A stretch of DNA of 64,000 nucleotides, from positions 2,976,001-3,040,000 of the forward strand of contig OZ245822.1 of NCBI GenBank assembly GCA_965228545.1, in the 5' to 3' direction. Shown piece by piece: positions 48,917 to 58,449 of the stretch (positions within the stretch are counted from its first letter, which is position 1; every line of letters begins with the position of its first letter). Source of the DNA: HXMU1420-13 sp965228545 (GTDB lineage Bacteria > Bacteroidota > Rhodothermia > Balneolales > Balneolaceae). The notes beneath the pieces were generated by a model, which was not told the DNA's origin, ran no database searches, and saw only the letters and a program-made list of their open reading frames with translations. A program made the position numbers and the translations under genes.

Positions 48917-51136
48917 TTGGCTAAGCTGAATTTAAAACAGCAGGTAATATCTGCAAAAGAAGGCGGACTCGGGACTTTTGGTGGCGTATTCACGCCTTCC
49001 ATACTCACCATTCTTGGAGTTATCATGTACCTCCGTTTTGGTTGGGTAGTAGCCAATGTCGGCTTGATCGGTACGCTGTTGATAGTCACACTTTCAACCA
49101 GCATCACTTTTCTTACCGGACTGTCCATCGCCTCCATCGCCACCGATCAACGCGTTCGTATAGGTGGCGCGTATTATATGATAAGTCGTTCATTGGGAAT
49201 TGAATCGGGTGGAGCAATTGGTATTCCACTTTATTTCGCTCAGGCTTTATCTGTTGCTTTGTATACCGTTGGTTTTGCTGAAAGTCTGGGACGAGTCTTT
49301 CCGGGTGTAAGTGAAAAAATGATTGGGATTGTTACCACAGTATTGGTTTCTATTCTTGCCTTGGCTTCAGCGAAAGCGGCCATCCGTGCGCAATACGTAA
49401 TTATGATCGGGATTGCGCTAAGTTTGATTAGCCTCGTTTTTGGTAGCCCATTAGAAACTGCCACCGATAGTTTTTTAGGGATACAAACGGATAATCCTGA
49501 AAACTTTTGGGTAGTGTTTGCGGTTTTCTTTCCTGCGGTAACCGGCATCATGGCAGGCGTGAATATGTCGGGCGATTTACAATCCCCCAATAAATCAATC
49601 CCAATTGGTACTTTTGCTGCTATTGGAACCGGTTATGTCATCTACATGGTACTTCCATTTATTCTGGCGATGCGGGCCGATACCGATTCATTACTCAACG
49701 ATCCACTGGTGATGCGCGATATTTCATTTTGGGGCGATGCTATTTTGGTAGGTGTTTGGGGCGCAACCTTATCAAGTGCAGTTGGCAGTATTTTAGGTGC
49801 ACCACGTGTGCTGCAAGCTTTAGCTAAAGATCAGATTTTGCCATCCTTTTTAAATTGGTTGGGCAAAGGCTCGGGGGAAGATGATACTCCAAGATTGGGA
49901 ACTATTTTTACGATGGTTATCGCCTTGATTGCGGTTTGGTTCGGCGATTTAAACCTGATCGCACCGGTACTTACCATGTTTTTCTTAACCACGTATGGAG
50001 TGCTGAATGTTGCAGCAGGAATCGAGCGATTTTTAGGTAGTCCGTCTTTCCGCCCCACTTTTCGCGTGCATTGGATTCTTTCGTTAATGGGAGCTTTGGG
50101 CTGTATTGCTGTAATGTTTTTGATCAATGCAGTTGCCACCATCATTGCTTTTATATTTGTGGGATTGATTTTCTTTTGGTTGAAACGCAGAGAAATGCAG
50201 TCGGCTTGGGGCGATATCGGCCGTGGAATTTGGATGGCGGTAATACGTGCCGGATTGATGCGACTAAGCGAAGATCAGGAGCCAAAAAATTGGCGACCAA
50301 ATCCCTTAGTACTTGCAGGCTCGCCTACCAAGCGATGGCATTTAATCGACTTTGCGAATACGATTACTCATAATCGTGGTTTGTTAAGCGTGGCTTCCTT
50401 GATTCCCGAAGGAACCATGAGCATGGATCAAAAGCAGAGTATGACGGCAAACATTCGTGAGTTTCTATCAAAAAGAGGAATTCAGGGATTAGTGAAAGTG
50501 ATTGCAGCAAACGATCGATTTCAAGGGGTTACGAATTTGGTACAGTCGTTTGGCTTGGGATCATTAGAACCCAACACCATTATTTTAGGGGATAGCGAAG
50601 ATCCAAAATTCCGCGGCGATTTCTGTCAAATGATTTCAAAATTCCACGAGTTTCAGCGTAATGTGTTAATCGTACATAAAGTGGATGAAGGAAAAGCGTT
50701 TCGAAATCGAAAACGTATCGATGTCTGGTGGGGTGGATTAAAAGGCAACGGTGGTTTAATGATGATTTTGGCGTACTTGATGAACTCAAGCTTAGACTGG
50801 CGCAATGCTGAAGTTCATATCAAAATGATGGTGCAGGATGAGGATGCTGTAGATCCAACGCGCGAAAATATTTTGGCGTTATTGGAAGAAATCAGAATTC
50901 GTGCCGTGGTTGATATTATTCCCGCTAAAGGCAGAAGTTTTGATGAAGTGCTCCAAAAAAACTCCAACAATGCCGACTTAGTATTTCTTGGCCTCGCCGA
51001 ACCTGATGAACATTTCGAGGAGTACTACGAAAAAGTACAAAAGAGAGTAGAAGGGTTACCAACAACCATTCTGGCACTTGCAGCACAGGAAATTTCGTTC
51101 GGGGAAGTGCTCATAAAGAAAGACACGATGGAGTAA
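48917..51136 (+). CDS. Bacterial cation-chloride-cotransporter-like (APC superfamily) permease
   Basis: 739 residues. The N-terminal half has about 12 membrane helices, starting GLGTFGGVFTPSILTILGV and MYLRFGWVVANVGLIGTLL. Its first helix has the unwound GxxxP look of the SLC12/APC fold, and VFAVFFPAVTGIMAGVNMSG is the NKCC/KCC-type signature of helix 6. The C-terminal ~280 residues form a cytoplasmic domain with a Rossmann-like pattern (LIDFANTITHNRGLLSVASL, VDEGKAFRNRKRIDVWWGG) as in animal CCCs. It probably moves chloride with Na+ or K+, or an amino acid; the substrate is not certain. TTG is the likely start. It stands alone. Confidence 0.88.
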   Translation: MAKLNLKQQVISAKEGGLGTFGGVFTPSILTILGVIMYLRFGWVVANVGLIGTLLIVTLSTSITFLTGLSIASIATDQRVRIGGAYYMISRSLGIESGGAIGIPLYFAQALSVALYTVGFAESLGRVFPGVSEKMIGIVTTVLVSILALASAKAAIRAQYVIMIGIALSLISLVFGSPLETATDSFLGIQTDNPENFWVVFAVFFPAVTGIMAGVNMSGDLQSPNKSIPIGTFAAIGTGYVIYMVLPFILAMRADTDSLLNDPLVMRDISFWGDAILVGVWGATLSSAVGSILGAPRVLQALAKDQILPSFLNWLGKGSGEDDTPRLGTIFTMVIALIAVWFGDLNLIAPVLTMFFLTTYGVLNVAAGIERFLGSPSFRPTFRVHWILSLMGALGCIAVMFLINAVATIIAFIFVGLIFFWLKRREMQSAWGDIGRGIWMAVIRAGLMRLSEDQEPKNWRPNPLVLAGSPTKRWHLIDFANTITHNRGLLSVASLIPEGTMSMDQKQSMTANIREFLSKRGIQGLVKVIAANDRFQGVTNLVQSFGLGSLEPNTIILGDSEDPKFRGDFCQMISKFHEFQRNVLIVHKVDEGKAFRNRKRIDVWWGGLKGNGGLMMILAYLMNSSLDWRNAEVHIKMMVQDEDAVDPTRENILALLEEIRIRAVVDIIPAKGRSFDEVLQKNSNNADLVFLGLAEPDEHFEEYYEKVQKRVEGLPTTILALAAQEISFGEVLIKKDTME

Positions 51137-51305
51137 ATACTCCTTTTCATTTAATTACATTTGAAGCAACAACTATCTGCTGTTGTAATACGTCTATACC
51201 TTGTATTTTTGTATTAAAGTACGCTTTAACAATTATTTTTTAATTGATTAAAGATAATTCGTACTCTTAAAGGGAACACGTTTCGTAAAACAATAGGTGC
51301 ATTAA

Positions 51306-52565
51306 ATGAACAAAAGAAATATTTCTATAGGGGTAATTATTCTAGTAGGTACAATTGGGTTTTTTGCTTTGCGGTCGGGTGATACAAGTACGGGCGACCT
51401 TTTCGTGAAGCCGTCGGTGGGTGAGTTTGTAGTAGATGTAGTAACTACCGGCGAACTGAGAGCGAAAAATTCTAAAGAAATTATGGGTCCGCAAGGAGTT
51501 CGTGAATTCCGAATTAATAACATAACCATCCAACGGCTTATACCGGAAGGCACCATCGTAAAACAAGGTGATTTCATCGCAGAGCTGGATCGTTCAGAAA
51601 TAATGGGTAAGATGCAGGATGTTCAGCTGGATTTGCAATCCGCACAATCTCAGGTTACTCAGGCACAATTAGACAGTACATTAGAGCTCTCGCAAGCACG
51701 AGATAATCTCATAAACCTGGAATTTGCACTGGAAGAAAGAGAAATCGCCGTTGAACAATCCAAATACGAATCTCCCGCAGTACAGCGACAAGCAGAGATT
51801 GAACTCGATCGCGCTAAACGGCAACTAGCTCAGGAAACAAAAAATTATCAAACCAAAGTAAAACAGGCTGTTGCAAAGCTAAGTGAAGTTGAGGCAGAGC
51901 TGTCAAAGCGCCAAAATGAACTATCTAAAATCAGAAGTTTAATGAGCCAATTTACGATATACGCACCCGATCAAGGAATGCTGATTTATCGCAGAAGTTG
52001 GGATGGTACCAAAATTACGGAAGGTGGTCAGATTAGTGCATGGAGCCCTGTAGTGGCTGAATTACCCGATTTTTCTGTAATGGAATCGGTTACCTACATT
52101 AATGAGGTGGACATTCAGAAAATTGAAGTTGGTCAGCAAGTGAATCTAGGGCTAGATGCTGTAGCCGACAAAAAGCTTACCGGCAAAGTTGTGGATGTGG
52201 CCAATATTGGTGAGCAACGAAAAAATTACGATTCTAAAGTGTTTGAAGTAGTTATCGAGGTTAACGAAAGCGATAGCCTCTTACGCCCGGCTATGACAAC
52301 AAGTAACCGAATCATTATCAATACTTTCGAAGACGTTCTTTACGCACCACTCGAAACAGTGCATACGGTTGATTCACTTAACTTTGTATTCAAAAAAGAT
52401 GGTGTTTCACCTGTAATGCAGCAAGTGGAATTAGGCGCTATGAACGAAAACTCAGTGATTATTCATCGTGGAATAGAAGAGACAGACGAATTGTATTTAA
52501 CGGTTCCGGAAGATACAGTCGGGATATCCCGAGTGATGCTTAGCGACTCATTTACCAAACGCTAA
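51306..52565 (+). CDS. HlyD/MacA-like efflux periplasmic adaptor
   Basis: 419 residues. One N-terminal membrane helix (SIGVIILVGTIGFFALRSGD) anchors it, and the rest lies in the periplasm. The adaptor plan is visible: a barrel-sandwich half-motif (IPEGTIVKQGDFIAELDRSE), a long coiled coil (QLDLQSAQSQVTQAQLDST, YQTKVKQAVAKLSEVEAELS), then the returning half (SLMSQFTIYAPDQGMLIYRR) and a beta-barrel region. It is the first gene of an efflux set and is followed by the permease after 12 bp. It joins inner-membrane transport to the TolC channel. Confidence 0.9.
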   Translation: MNKRNISIGVIILVGTIGFFALRSGDTSTGDLFVKPSVGEFVVDVVTTGELRAKNSKEIMGPQGVREFRINNITIQRLIPEGTIVKQGDFIAELDRSEIMGKMQDVQLDLQSAQSQVTQAQLDSTLELSQARDNLINLEFALEEREIAVEQSKYESPAVQRQAEIELDRAKRQLAQETKNYQTKVKQAVAKLSEVEAELSKRQNELSKIRSLMSQFTIYAPDQGMLIYRRSWDGTKITEGGQISAWSPVVAELPDFSVMESVTYINEVDIQKIEVGQQVNLGLDAVADKKLTGKVVDVANIGEQRKNYDSKVFEVVIEVNESDSLLRPAMTTSNRIIINTFEDVLYAPLETVHTVDSLNFVFKKDGVSPVMQQVELGAMNENSVIIHRGIEETDELYLTVPEDTVGISRVMLSDSFTKR

Positions 52566-52577
52566 TCAGGAGTCGCC

Positions 52578-53936
52578 TTGTTTCAAAAAATACTGTACAA
52601 CTACGAAATTGCCATCGAGGCAATACAACGCAACAAATTACGCGCATTACTCACATCACTTGGGATCATATTTGGAGTGGCATCGGTAATCGCAATGTTA
52701 GCCATTGGAACTGGGGCACAGCAGGAAATTCTGGCCCAAATGGAATTGCTGGGTACCAATAATGTGATTATTCGCCCGGTGATGGAACAGTTCGAAGCAG
52801 AACTCTCGGCTGATGCTTCATCAAACGGGGAGCAAAAAAAGTATTCTCCGGGCCTCAATCTGCAAGACCTTTACAGTATCCGAGATATAATTCCGGAGAT
52901 CGAGTATATCAGTCCCGAAATAGTATTTGAAACTACCTTTATTCGTAGTGGGAGAATACGCACGGGAAAGGTAGTAGGTGTTACCGAAGATTATTTCCAG
53001 ATTAATAATTTTGAACTGCAAAGTGGGTCGGCATTTACTTCTCAACAGGTAGAGAACTCGGCGTCTGTTTGTATAATTGGGTCAGATGTTCGGGCGAAGT
53101 TTTTTGCGGGTGACGATCCTATCGGCAAGCAAATAAAAGTGGGGAATATCTGGCTCACGGTAGTTGGGGTGCTCGAGAAAAAAGAATTGAGTACCGAAAA
53201 CATCGAAAGTTTAGGCATCCGTAATTACAATCTTGACATTTTCTCGCCGGCATCTACCATTTTATTGCGATTCAAAAATCGGGGGTTAATCACCAAAAAC
53301 GATCTCGATCTTACAGCCGGTAGCGGAATGCGTGTGATCATGTTTGGTGGAGGCGGTGATGAAGAAGAATCCGCTGATGAAAACTATCACCAGCTCGACA
53401 AGCTCATCGTTACGGTTTCGGATACTAAATTCAGCGCTTCCATTGCAGATGTGCTATCCCGAATGCTTACCCGGCGCCACAACGGAGTGGTTGATTTTGA
53501 AATCATTGTACCCGAGCAATTACTACAACAAGAACAGCGGACAAAACGCATTTTTAATATTGTGTTGTCTTCCATCGCTTCCATTTCTTTAATAGTTGGC
53601 GGCATCGGAATCATGAATATCATGTTGGCTTCGGTAGTTGAACGCTATCGTGAAATTGGGGTACGAATGGCGGTAGGTGCTCAGAAAAAAGATATTGAAC
53701 TACAATTTTTAACCGAGGCACTAACCATCAGCATTACAGGCGGAATTCTTGGGATTTTTATGGGGATTGGATTTGGAATTGCCATCGAGTACACCGCCGA
53801 TATTAAAACCATTGTAACACCCATGTCTATTCTGATTTCGTTCGGGGTTGCCTCATTAATAGGCATCACATTTGGGTATTTCCCGGCAAAACGAGCTGCA
53901 CAACAAGATCCGGTACACGCATTACGCCATGAATAA
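52578..53936 (+). CDS. MacB-type ABC transporter permease
   Basis: 452 residues. The first helix is LRALLTSLGIIFGVASVIAM with a periplasmic core domain of the MacB_PCD type (TGAQQEILAQMELLGTNNVI, RTGKVVGVTEDYF, GSDVRAKFFAGDDPIGKQI). Three FtsX helices lie at the end (FNIVLSSIASISLIVGGIGI, ALTISITGGILGIFMGIGFG, SILISFGVASLIGITFGYF). Unlike Escherichia MacB there is no N-terminal ATPase domain, and no ATPase gene is present beside it. It starts at a TTG and overlaps the tolC-like gene by 8 bp (ATGAATAA). Confidence 0.9.
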   Translation: MFQKILYNYEIAIEAIQRNKLRALLTSLGIIFGVASVIAMLAIGTGAQQEILAQMELLGTNNVIIRPVMEQFEAELSADASSNGEQKKYSPGLNLQDLYSIRDIIPEIEYISPEIVFETTFIRSGRIRTGKVVGVTEDYFQINNFELQSGSAFTSQQVENSASVCIIGSDVRAKFFAGDDPIGKQIKVGNIWLTVVGVLEKKELSTENIESLGIRNYNLDIFSPASTILLRFKNRGLITKNDLDLTAGSGMRVIMFGGGGDEEESADENYHQLDKLIVTVSDTKFSASIADVLSRMLTRRHNGVVDFEIIVPEQLLQQEQRTKRIFNIVLSSIASISLIVGGIGIMNIMLASVVERYREIGVRMAVGAQKKDIELQFLTEALTISITGGILGIFMGIGFGIAIEYTADIKTIVTPMSILISFGVASLIGITFGYFPAKRAAQQDPVHALRHE

Positions 53937-55403
53937 ACATCTATTTTTATTATTAATACTCGGCTTATTTATTGGGGGATTTTCAAGCCAATCTAAGGCT
54001 CAGTCTTCCGTTTTAACACTGGAGTCGAGTATAGAATACGCCAAGCAAAACAGTCCACTTTCGCGAGCTGCTCGCTTTGCAGTGCTTTCAGCCAAATGGA
54101 GATATTCATCGTTCCGTGCCGACTTATACCCAAGCTTAAGCCTTAACGGAGACGCTCCGAATTACAATAAATCGATTTTCTCGAATGTGCTGGACGATGG
54201 TACGGTTACCTTTTCATCACGAACTCAATCAGAAGCATCGGCAGCGCTTTCCATCGACCAAAACATCATGCCCACAGGTGGGCGTTTATCGCTTTCATCA
54301 GGAATTACTCGTCTTGGTATTTTTACCGGAGAAAATACCTATTTGTGGCAAAGTACTCCGTTAGTGGCGAGTATTAATCAACCACTGTTTCAGTTCAACA
54401 GTTTAAAGTGGCAAAACAAAACCGAACCATGCGCTTTAAAATCGCGAAAAAGCAATATGTAGAAGACATGGAAGAATTAGCCACTACCGTAACCGAAAGC
54501 TATTTCGATTTGTTATTGGCTCGCATTAATGTAGAAGCGGCGGAATTCAATGTTACGGTGAACGATTCCATTTTTAATATCTCTCAAGGGCGATTTCAAG
54601 TGGGGAGTATAGCCGAAAATGAATTGCTGCAAAGTGAGCTCGAGTTTAGAAATGCACGAGCATCCCTAACTACTGCAAGGTTGGGCTACGAACGAGCAAT
54701 AGAAAATTTTAAAGCACTGCTTGGGTTAGATGATGCCCAAGAAATCGAAATTACCGTACCCGCTGTTGCCGAGGTTTTTGATGTAGATGTTGATAAAGCG
54801 CAGCGCTTGGCAACCGAAAACAACTCAACCAGTTTGTTGTTTGATTTGAATCGAATACTGGCAGATCAGGCATACGATCAAGCAGTAAAAAACACAGGAT
54901 TTTCAGCCAATTTGCGTGCCAGTTATGGACTCAATCAATCATCGCCCGAAATTTCTGAGCTTTACGAAGATCCGGAAAACCGGCAATTTTTTACGGTAGG
55001 ATTTCAAATACCGATTTTTAATTGGGGAAAAAATCGCGCAGAAATAAAATCAGCGAGAAATCAACAGCAAGAAACAGCCAACACCATTGCCTATCAAAAA
55101 CTGCAATTTGAGCTTAGTGTAAAGAGTACGGTTCGGGAATTTTTGCAACTCCGTGATCAGGTAGAATTAGCACGAATCTCGAACGACATTGCTGCCCGTC
55201 GCTATGATGTAGCTAAGAATCGATATTTAATCGGTAAGATCGACATCACTAATTTATTCATTGCACAAAGTGAAAAAGATGGAGCTACCCGAAATTATAT
55301 CCAATCGCTTCGAAGGTATTGGCAAGGATATTACAACTTACGTCAGTTAACACTGTATGATTTTGAAGCAGATATGCCTATAGAGTATGAGCAAGAGTTT
55401 TAA
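53929..55403 (+). pseudogene. TolC-family outer membrane efflux protein, frameshifted
   Basis: The start ATG at 53929 overlaps the permease stop. There is a signal peptide (HLFLLLILGLFIGGFSSQSK AQ), then the TolC opening (LTLESSIEYAKQNSPLSRAA). The frame is good to about 54424 (LKWQNKTEP), then goes out of phase. The continuing family sequence (RFKIAKKQYVEDMEELATT) is in another frame from about 54430 to the end at 55403, including QSELEFRNARASLTTARLG and the second half RQFFTVGFQIPIFNWGKNRA. One base appears missing near GAACCATGCGC. Intact, the product would have about 490 residues. Whether this is a true mutation, an assembly error or recoding is open. Confidence 0.88.
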
Positions 55404-55409
55404 AAAACT

Positions 55410-55616
55410 ATGATTATGAAGAAATATAAAAAGTACTTGCTGTTATTTGTTATTAGTACAGTGCTACTTACCAGCATTTATCATGATGAGTATGGGATTA
55501 TTTTTGGTGTCGTTACTGGTACACTTTCCACGGCAATCTATATCGCAATAGAAACTTCAATTAGACGATTTGTAAAACGGGATTCAAAGAGAAATCAAAT
55601 ACCAAACAAACAGTGA
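55410..55616 (+). CDS. Small two-helix membrane protein
   Basis: 68 residues: a basic start (MIMKKYKKY), hydrophobic helices (LLLFVISTVLLTSIYHDEYG, IIFGVVTGTLSTAIYIAI) and a basic tail (RRFVKRDSKRNQIPNKQ). It lies six bases after the tolC-like gene, possibly the last gene of the efflux operon. No family is recognised. Start could be the second ATG (55416). Confidence 0.5.
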   Translation: MIMKKYKKYLLLFVISTVLLTSIYHDEYGIIFGVVTGTLSTAIYIAIETSIRRFVKRDSKRNQIPNKQ

Positions 55617-55913
55617 TCAGTAACTGCGTTTAGAGTTTGATTGGCGCGTATCTAAAAAGTTGAGAACGATAAGATGCGAGTTGTTAAACCGATAGAATAA
55701 TGTGTTTTGCTTTGATATCACAAATGAATAGATGCACAACTCTTGATGTTCGATTGGGCCTAAATGCGGAAAGGATGCCAGGTGATTTAAAATAATTTCC
55801 GTTTTATCAACAAATGCAATCCTAGAATTATCACTCCATTCCTCCAACAAATATTGCTGAATAAGCTCAAATTTTTTTGAGGCTCTTTTTGTCCAAATTA
55901 TTTTACGTTCCAC
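55617..55913 (-). CDS. RelE/ParE-family toxin
   Basis: 98 residues with the typical opening KIIWTKRASKKFELIQQYL, the middle SFPHLGPIEHQ and a strand ending YSFVISKQNTLFYRFNNSHL. The RelE/ParE fold acts either as an mRNA interferase or as a gyrase poison; the WTKRA opening and the length favour ParE-type. It overlaps the upstream antitoxin gene by 16 bp, as is usual for such operons. It ends directly at the convergent small membrane gene. Confidence 0.88.
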   Translation of the reverse strand: MERKIIWTKRASKKFELIQQYLLEEWSDNSRIAFVDKTEIILNHLASFPHLGPIEHQELCIYSFVISKQNTLFYRFNNSHLIVLNFLDTRQSNSKRSY

Positions 55914-56137
55914 TTTCTAGCACGTTCCATAACAACTGAATGATCAACTAGGTTTTTTGGGGCGAAGCTTTCATCATATGAAACAAGTAGTTCCTCTTTT
56001 TCCGAATCGTTTAAGTTTGACCAGTTTCCCCCCATTACTTCCTCATTTAATGGCTTTAACAAATGAAAATAGGCTTCTAAAACTTGTTCGTCGTCTATAC
56101 TTTCGATTAGTTCATGCAGTTTTTGCTTTATCGACAT
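55898..56137 (-). CDS. Antitoxin of ParE/RelE-type module
   Basis: 79 acidic residues (SIKQKLHELIESIDDEQVLE, NLNDSEKEELLVSYDESFAP, ending ERARKWNVK). The helical N-terminus and the short C-terminal anchor are typical of antitoxins that wrap the toxin. The gene lies upstream of, and overlaps, the toxin gene. No DNA-binding fold is obvious, so autoregulation is not assured. Confidence 0.8.
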   Translation of the reverse strand: MSIKQKLHELIESIDDEQVLEAYFHLLKPLNEEVMGGNWSNLNDSEKEELLVSYDESFAPKNLVDHSVVMERARKWNVK

Positions 56138-56246
56138 GTTGTTACTATTTGTATTATTCTAACTATAAGAAAGTGGTAAATAAACGAGAGCTTAACAAAT
56201 TGATTGATAATATCGCGCTCACATATAAATGCTGAGTACGAAAATT

Positions 56247-56278
56247 AAAAGGGATTTCAATTCGAAATCCCTTTTTTA
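56247..56278. terminator. Terminator downstream of the M20 peptidase
   Basis: AAAGGGATTTC and GAAATCCCTTT pair around a short AATTC-type loop, with A and T tracts on the two sides. It lies just past the M20 stop on the minus strand and can work in both directions, facing the toxin-antitoxin promoter side as well. Confidence 0.85.
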
Positions 56279-56283
56279 CATCC

Positions 56284-57660
56284 TTAATTCTCAACAAAAT
56301 CTGGTAGCAATTCAAAGAATCTTGCCGAAGTTTTGACCCCCCTGTGAAAATCCTGAATCGAAAATTTTTCGTTGGGTGAATGAATAGCATCACTTGTTAA
56401 GCCAAAGCCCATCAGGATGGATTCTACACCTAAGATTTTCTTGAAGTCGGCCACAATGGGGATGGAACCACCTTCGCGAGAGAACAGCACATCTTTCTCA
56501 AACACATCTTCAAAAGCTTTAGCCGCCGCTTTTAAGCCGTAAAAATCGAGATTGGTGATGGATGCATGTCCACCATGGTGCTCAGTTACTTTTACCTTTA
56601 CGGTATCGGGAGCAATAGAGTGGAAGTATTCGGTAAACAGTTTCGCAATTTCTTTAGGATCCTGATCCGGAACCAAACGCATACTGATTTTAGCATTCGC
56701 TTTTGATGGAAGAACAGTTTTTGCCCCTTCGCCGGTATAACCGCCCCAGATTCCGTTTACATCCAAAGTTGGTCGTGCGGAAGCTCGCTCTAAGGTGGTG
56801 TATCCTTTCTCGCCGTGAACGGCATCAATATCGAGTGACTTTTTATAAGCTTCTTCATCAAAAGGAAGGGCAGCTGAGGCTTCACGATCGGCTTCGGTTA
56901 ATGGAATCACTTTATCATAAAATCCCGGAATCTGAATCACGCCGTCTTCATCTTTCATTTTGGCGATCATCTCGCACAGCACATTCAAAGGGTTTTCTAC
57001 CGCACCACCATACACACCGGAGTGTAAATCACGATTTGGACCTACCACTTCTACTTCCATGTAAGCAAGTCCGCGCAGGCCATAAGTAATTGAAGGCTGA
57101 TCTTTTCCAAACATGGCGGTATCTGAAATCAGAACCATATCACAAGTAAGCATATCTTTATGCTGATTGATGAACGGCACTAAATTTGGAGAACCAATTT
57201 CTTCTTCGCCTTCTAAAATGATTTTCACGTTTACCGGAATTTCTTCGCCTGATTGTACAAACGACTCCAGTGCTTTCACATGCGTATACGCCTGACCCTT
57301 GTCATCGCTGGCTCCGCGCGCATAGATGTTTCCATCTTTAATGGTTGGCTCGAAAGCGGGAGTGTCCCATAGATCGTCAGGATCGGAGGGTTGAACATCG
57401 TAATGGCCGTAAATTAGAACGGTTGGCTTATCGGTGTGTGGGCAATGCTCGCCGTACACAATGGGATTCCCGGGAGTTTCAAACAATTCAACCCTATTCA
57501 GATTTAACGACTTTAGTTGATCAAGCAGAAAATTTGCTGCTTTTTGAATTTCACCTTTTTTGGTGGAATCGGTGCTTACGCTCGGGATGCGAAGTAATTC
57601 AAAAAGTTCATCTAAAAATTTCTGTTGATTGGCGTCGATGTAGGCTTGAGACTTGCTCAT
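56284..57660 (-). CDS. M20-family metallopeptidase (dipeptidase)
   Basis: 458-residue zinc di-/tripeptidase of the M20/M25/M40 group. Metal and catalytic motifs are visible: IYGHYDVQP (His and catalytic Asp), RGASDDKGQ (bridging Asp), EGEEEIGS (Glu pair) and a C-terminal His in DAIHSPNEKF. The lid domain includes RDLHSGVYGGAVENP. This is the carnosinase/cytosolic nonspecific dipeptidase-like subgroup; no signal peptide, so cytoplasmic. It is the last gene before a terminator, 19 bp from the batE-like gene, possibly part of that transcript. Confidence 0.92.
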   Translation of the reverse strand: MSKSQAYIDANQQKFLDELFELLRIPSVSTDSTKKGEIQKAANFLLDQLKSLNLNRVELFETPGNPIVYGEHCPHTDKPTVLIYGHYDVQPSDPDDLWDTPAFEPTIKDGNIYARGASDDKGQAYTHVKALESFVQSGEEIPVNVKIILEGEEEIGSPNLVPFINQHKDMLTCDMVLISDTAMFGKDQPSITYGLRGLAYMEVEVVGPNRDLHSGVYGGAVENPLNVLCEMIAKMKDEDGVIQIPGFYDKVIPLTEADREASAALPFDEEAYKKSLDIDAVHGEKGYTTLERASARPTLDVNGIWGGYTGEGAKTVLPSKANAKISMRLVPDQDPKEIAKLFTEYFHSIAPDTVKVKVTEHHGGHASITNLDFYGLKAAAKAFEDVFEKDVLFSREGGSIPIVADFKKILGVESILMGFGLTSDAIHSPNEKFSIQDFHRGVKTSARFFELLPDFVEN

Positions 57661-57678
57661 GATTATAAAGTTAGATCG

Positions 57679-58449
57679 TTAAAGTAATTTAGAACCCGGC
57701 TTTTTTATCCATCCGAATTGTCCGTTTCCTAGACGAATGTAATACCATTCTTCGGCATTTTCACTGGTAAAAGCGTCTATGGTAATAGAGTATCCTTCGT
57801 ATGCGATACTCACAAGATCAGCATTTTCTGTGGGATTAGTTCGAACCGGAATTTCTTTGGCAATCACCACACCTTCTTTGTAGCGCTGATCCACATAATC
57901 CACATAAAAAGCCAGAATTACAGTTAATACACTCAGCGTTGTTGCTGTACCAATAATTGTATTCTTTTTGGGAATCTCGAATTTCTTAAACCAGGTAAGA
58001 ATAATTACGATCACCGAAATGGAAATCATCAGGAAACCAATAAAGAATATTCGTGTGGCACCAACTTCAACTTTTAAGCGATCTACGGCGCGGTCCCAAG
58101 GGAGCTTGGGTAAAATGGCAGATTGCCGACTAAATTGTGAGGATACATACTCGAGCGCTTCCAAGGCTTTTTCTTCGGTGACAGAAAACCGGGAAGCCTT
58201 GATGAAATAATATTTTGCCAAGCCCATCGAGTCGATTTCCATGGCGGCAATTCCCATATTTAGAAATAGTGGCCCGGAAACCTCGCCGATCTCCACAATA
58301 TTTCGATAAGAATCGAGCGCTCCCATAAAATCATTCTCTTCAAGCAAGGTATTTGCCTGATCGAACATGATCTGTGCATTTTGTCGAGCCATCGAATCGA
58401 AATGAAACCCGCAGATAATTACAAAAAGAAAAAACGTCACTTTTTTCAT
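57679..58449 (-). CDS. batE: BatE-like TPR/SH3 membrane protein
   Basis: 256 residues: signal (FFLFVIICGFHFDSMA), TPR unit (MFDQANTLLEENDFMGALDS), two membrane helices (IFFIGFLMISISVIVIILTW, IIGTATTLSVLTVILAFYV) and a C-terminal SH3-like domain (AKEIPVRTNPTENADLVSIA, YYIRLGNGQFGWIKKPG). This order is typical of BatE in Bacteroidota. The Bat system is linked to aerotolerance and envelope integrity; the mechanism is not clear. Its start overlaps the batD stop by 4 bp. Confidence 0.85.
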   Translation of the reverse strand: MKKVTFFLFVIICGFHFDSMARQNAQIMFDQANTLLEENDFMGALDSYRNIVEIGEVSGPLFLNMGIAAMEIDSMGLAKYYFIKASRFSVTEEKALEALEYVSSQFSRQSAILPKLPWDRAVDRLKVEVGATRIFFIGFLMISISVIVIILTWFKKFEIPKKNTIIGTATTLSVLTVILAFYVDYVDQRYKEGVVIAKEIPVRTNPTENADLVSIAYEGYSITIDAFTSENAEEWYYIRLGNGQFGWIKKPGSKLL

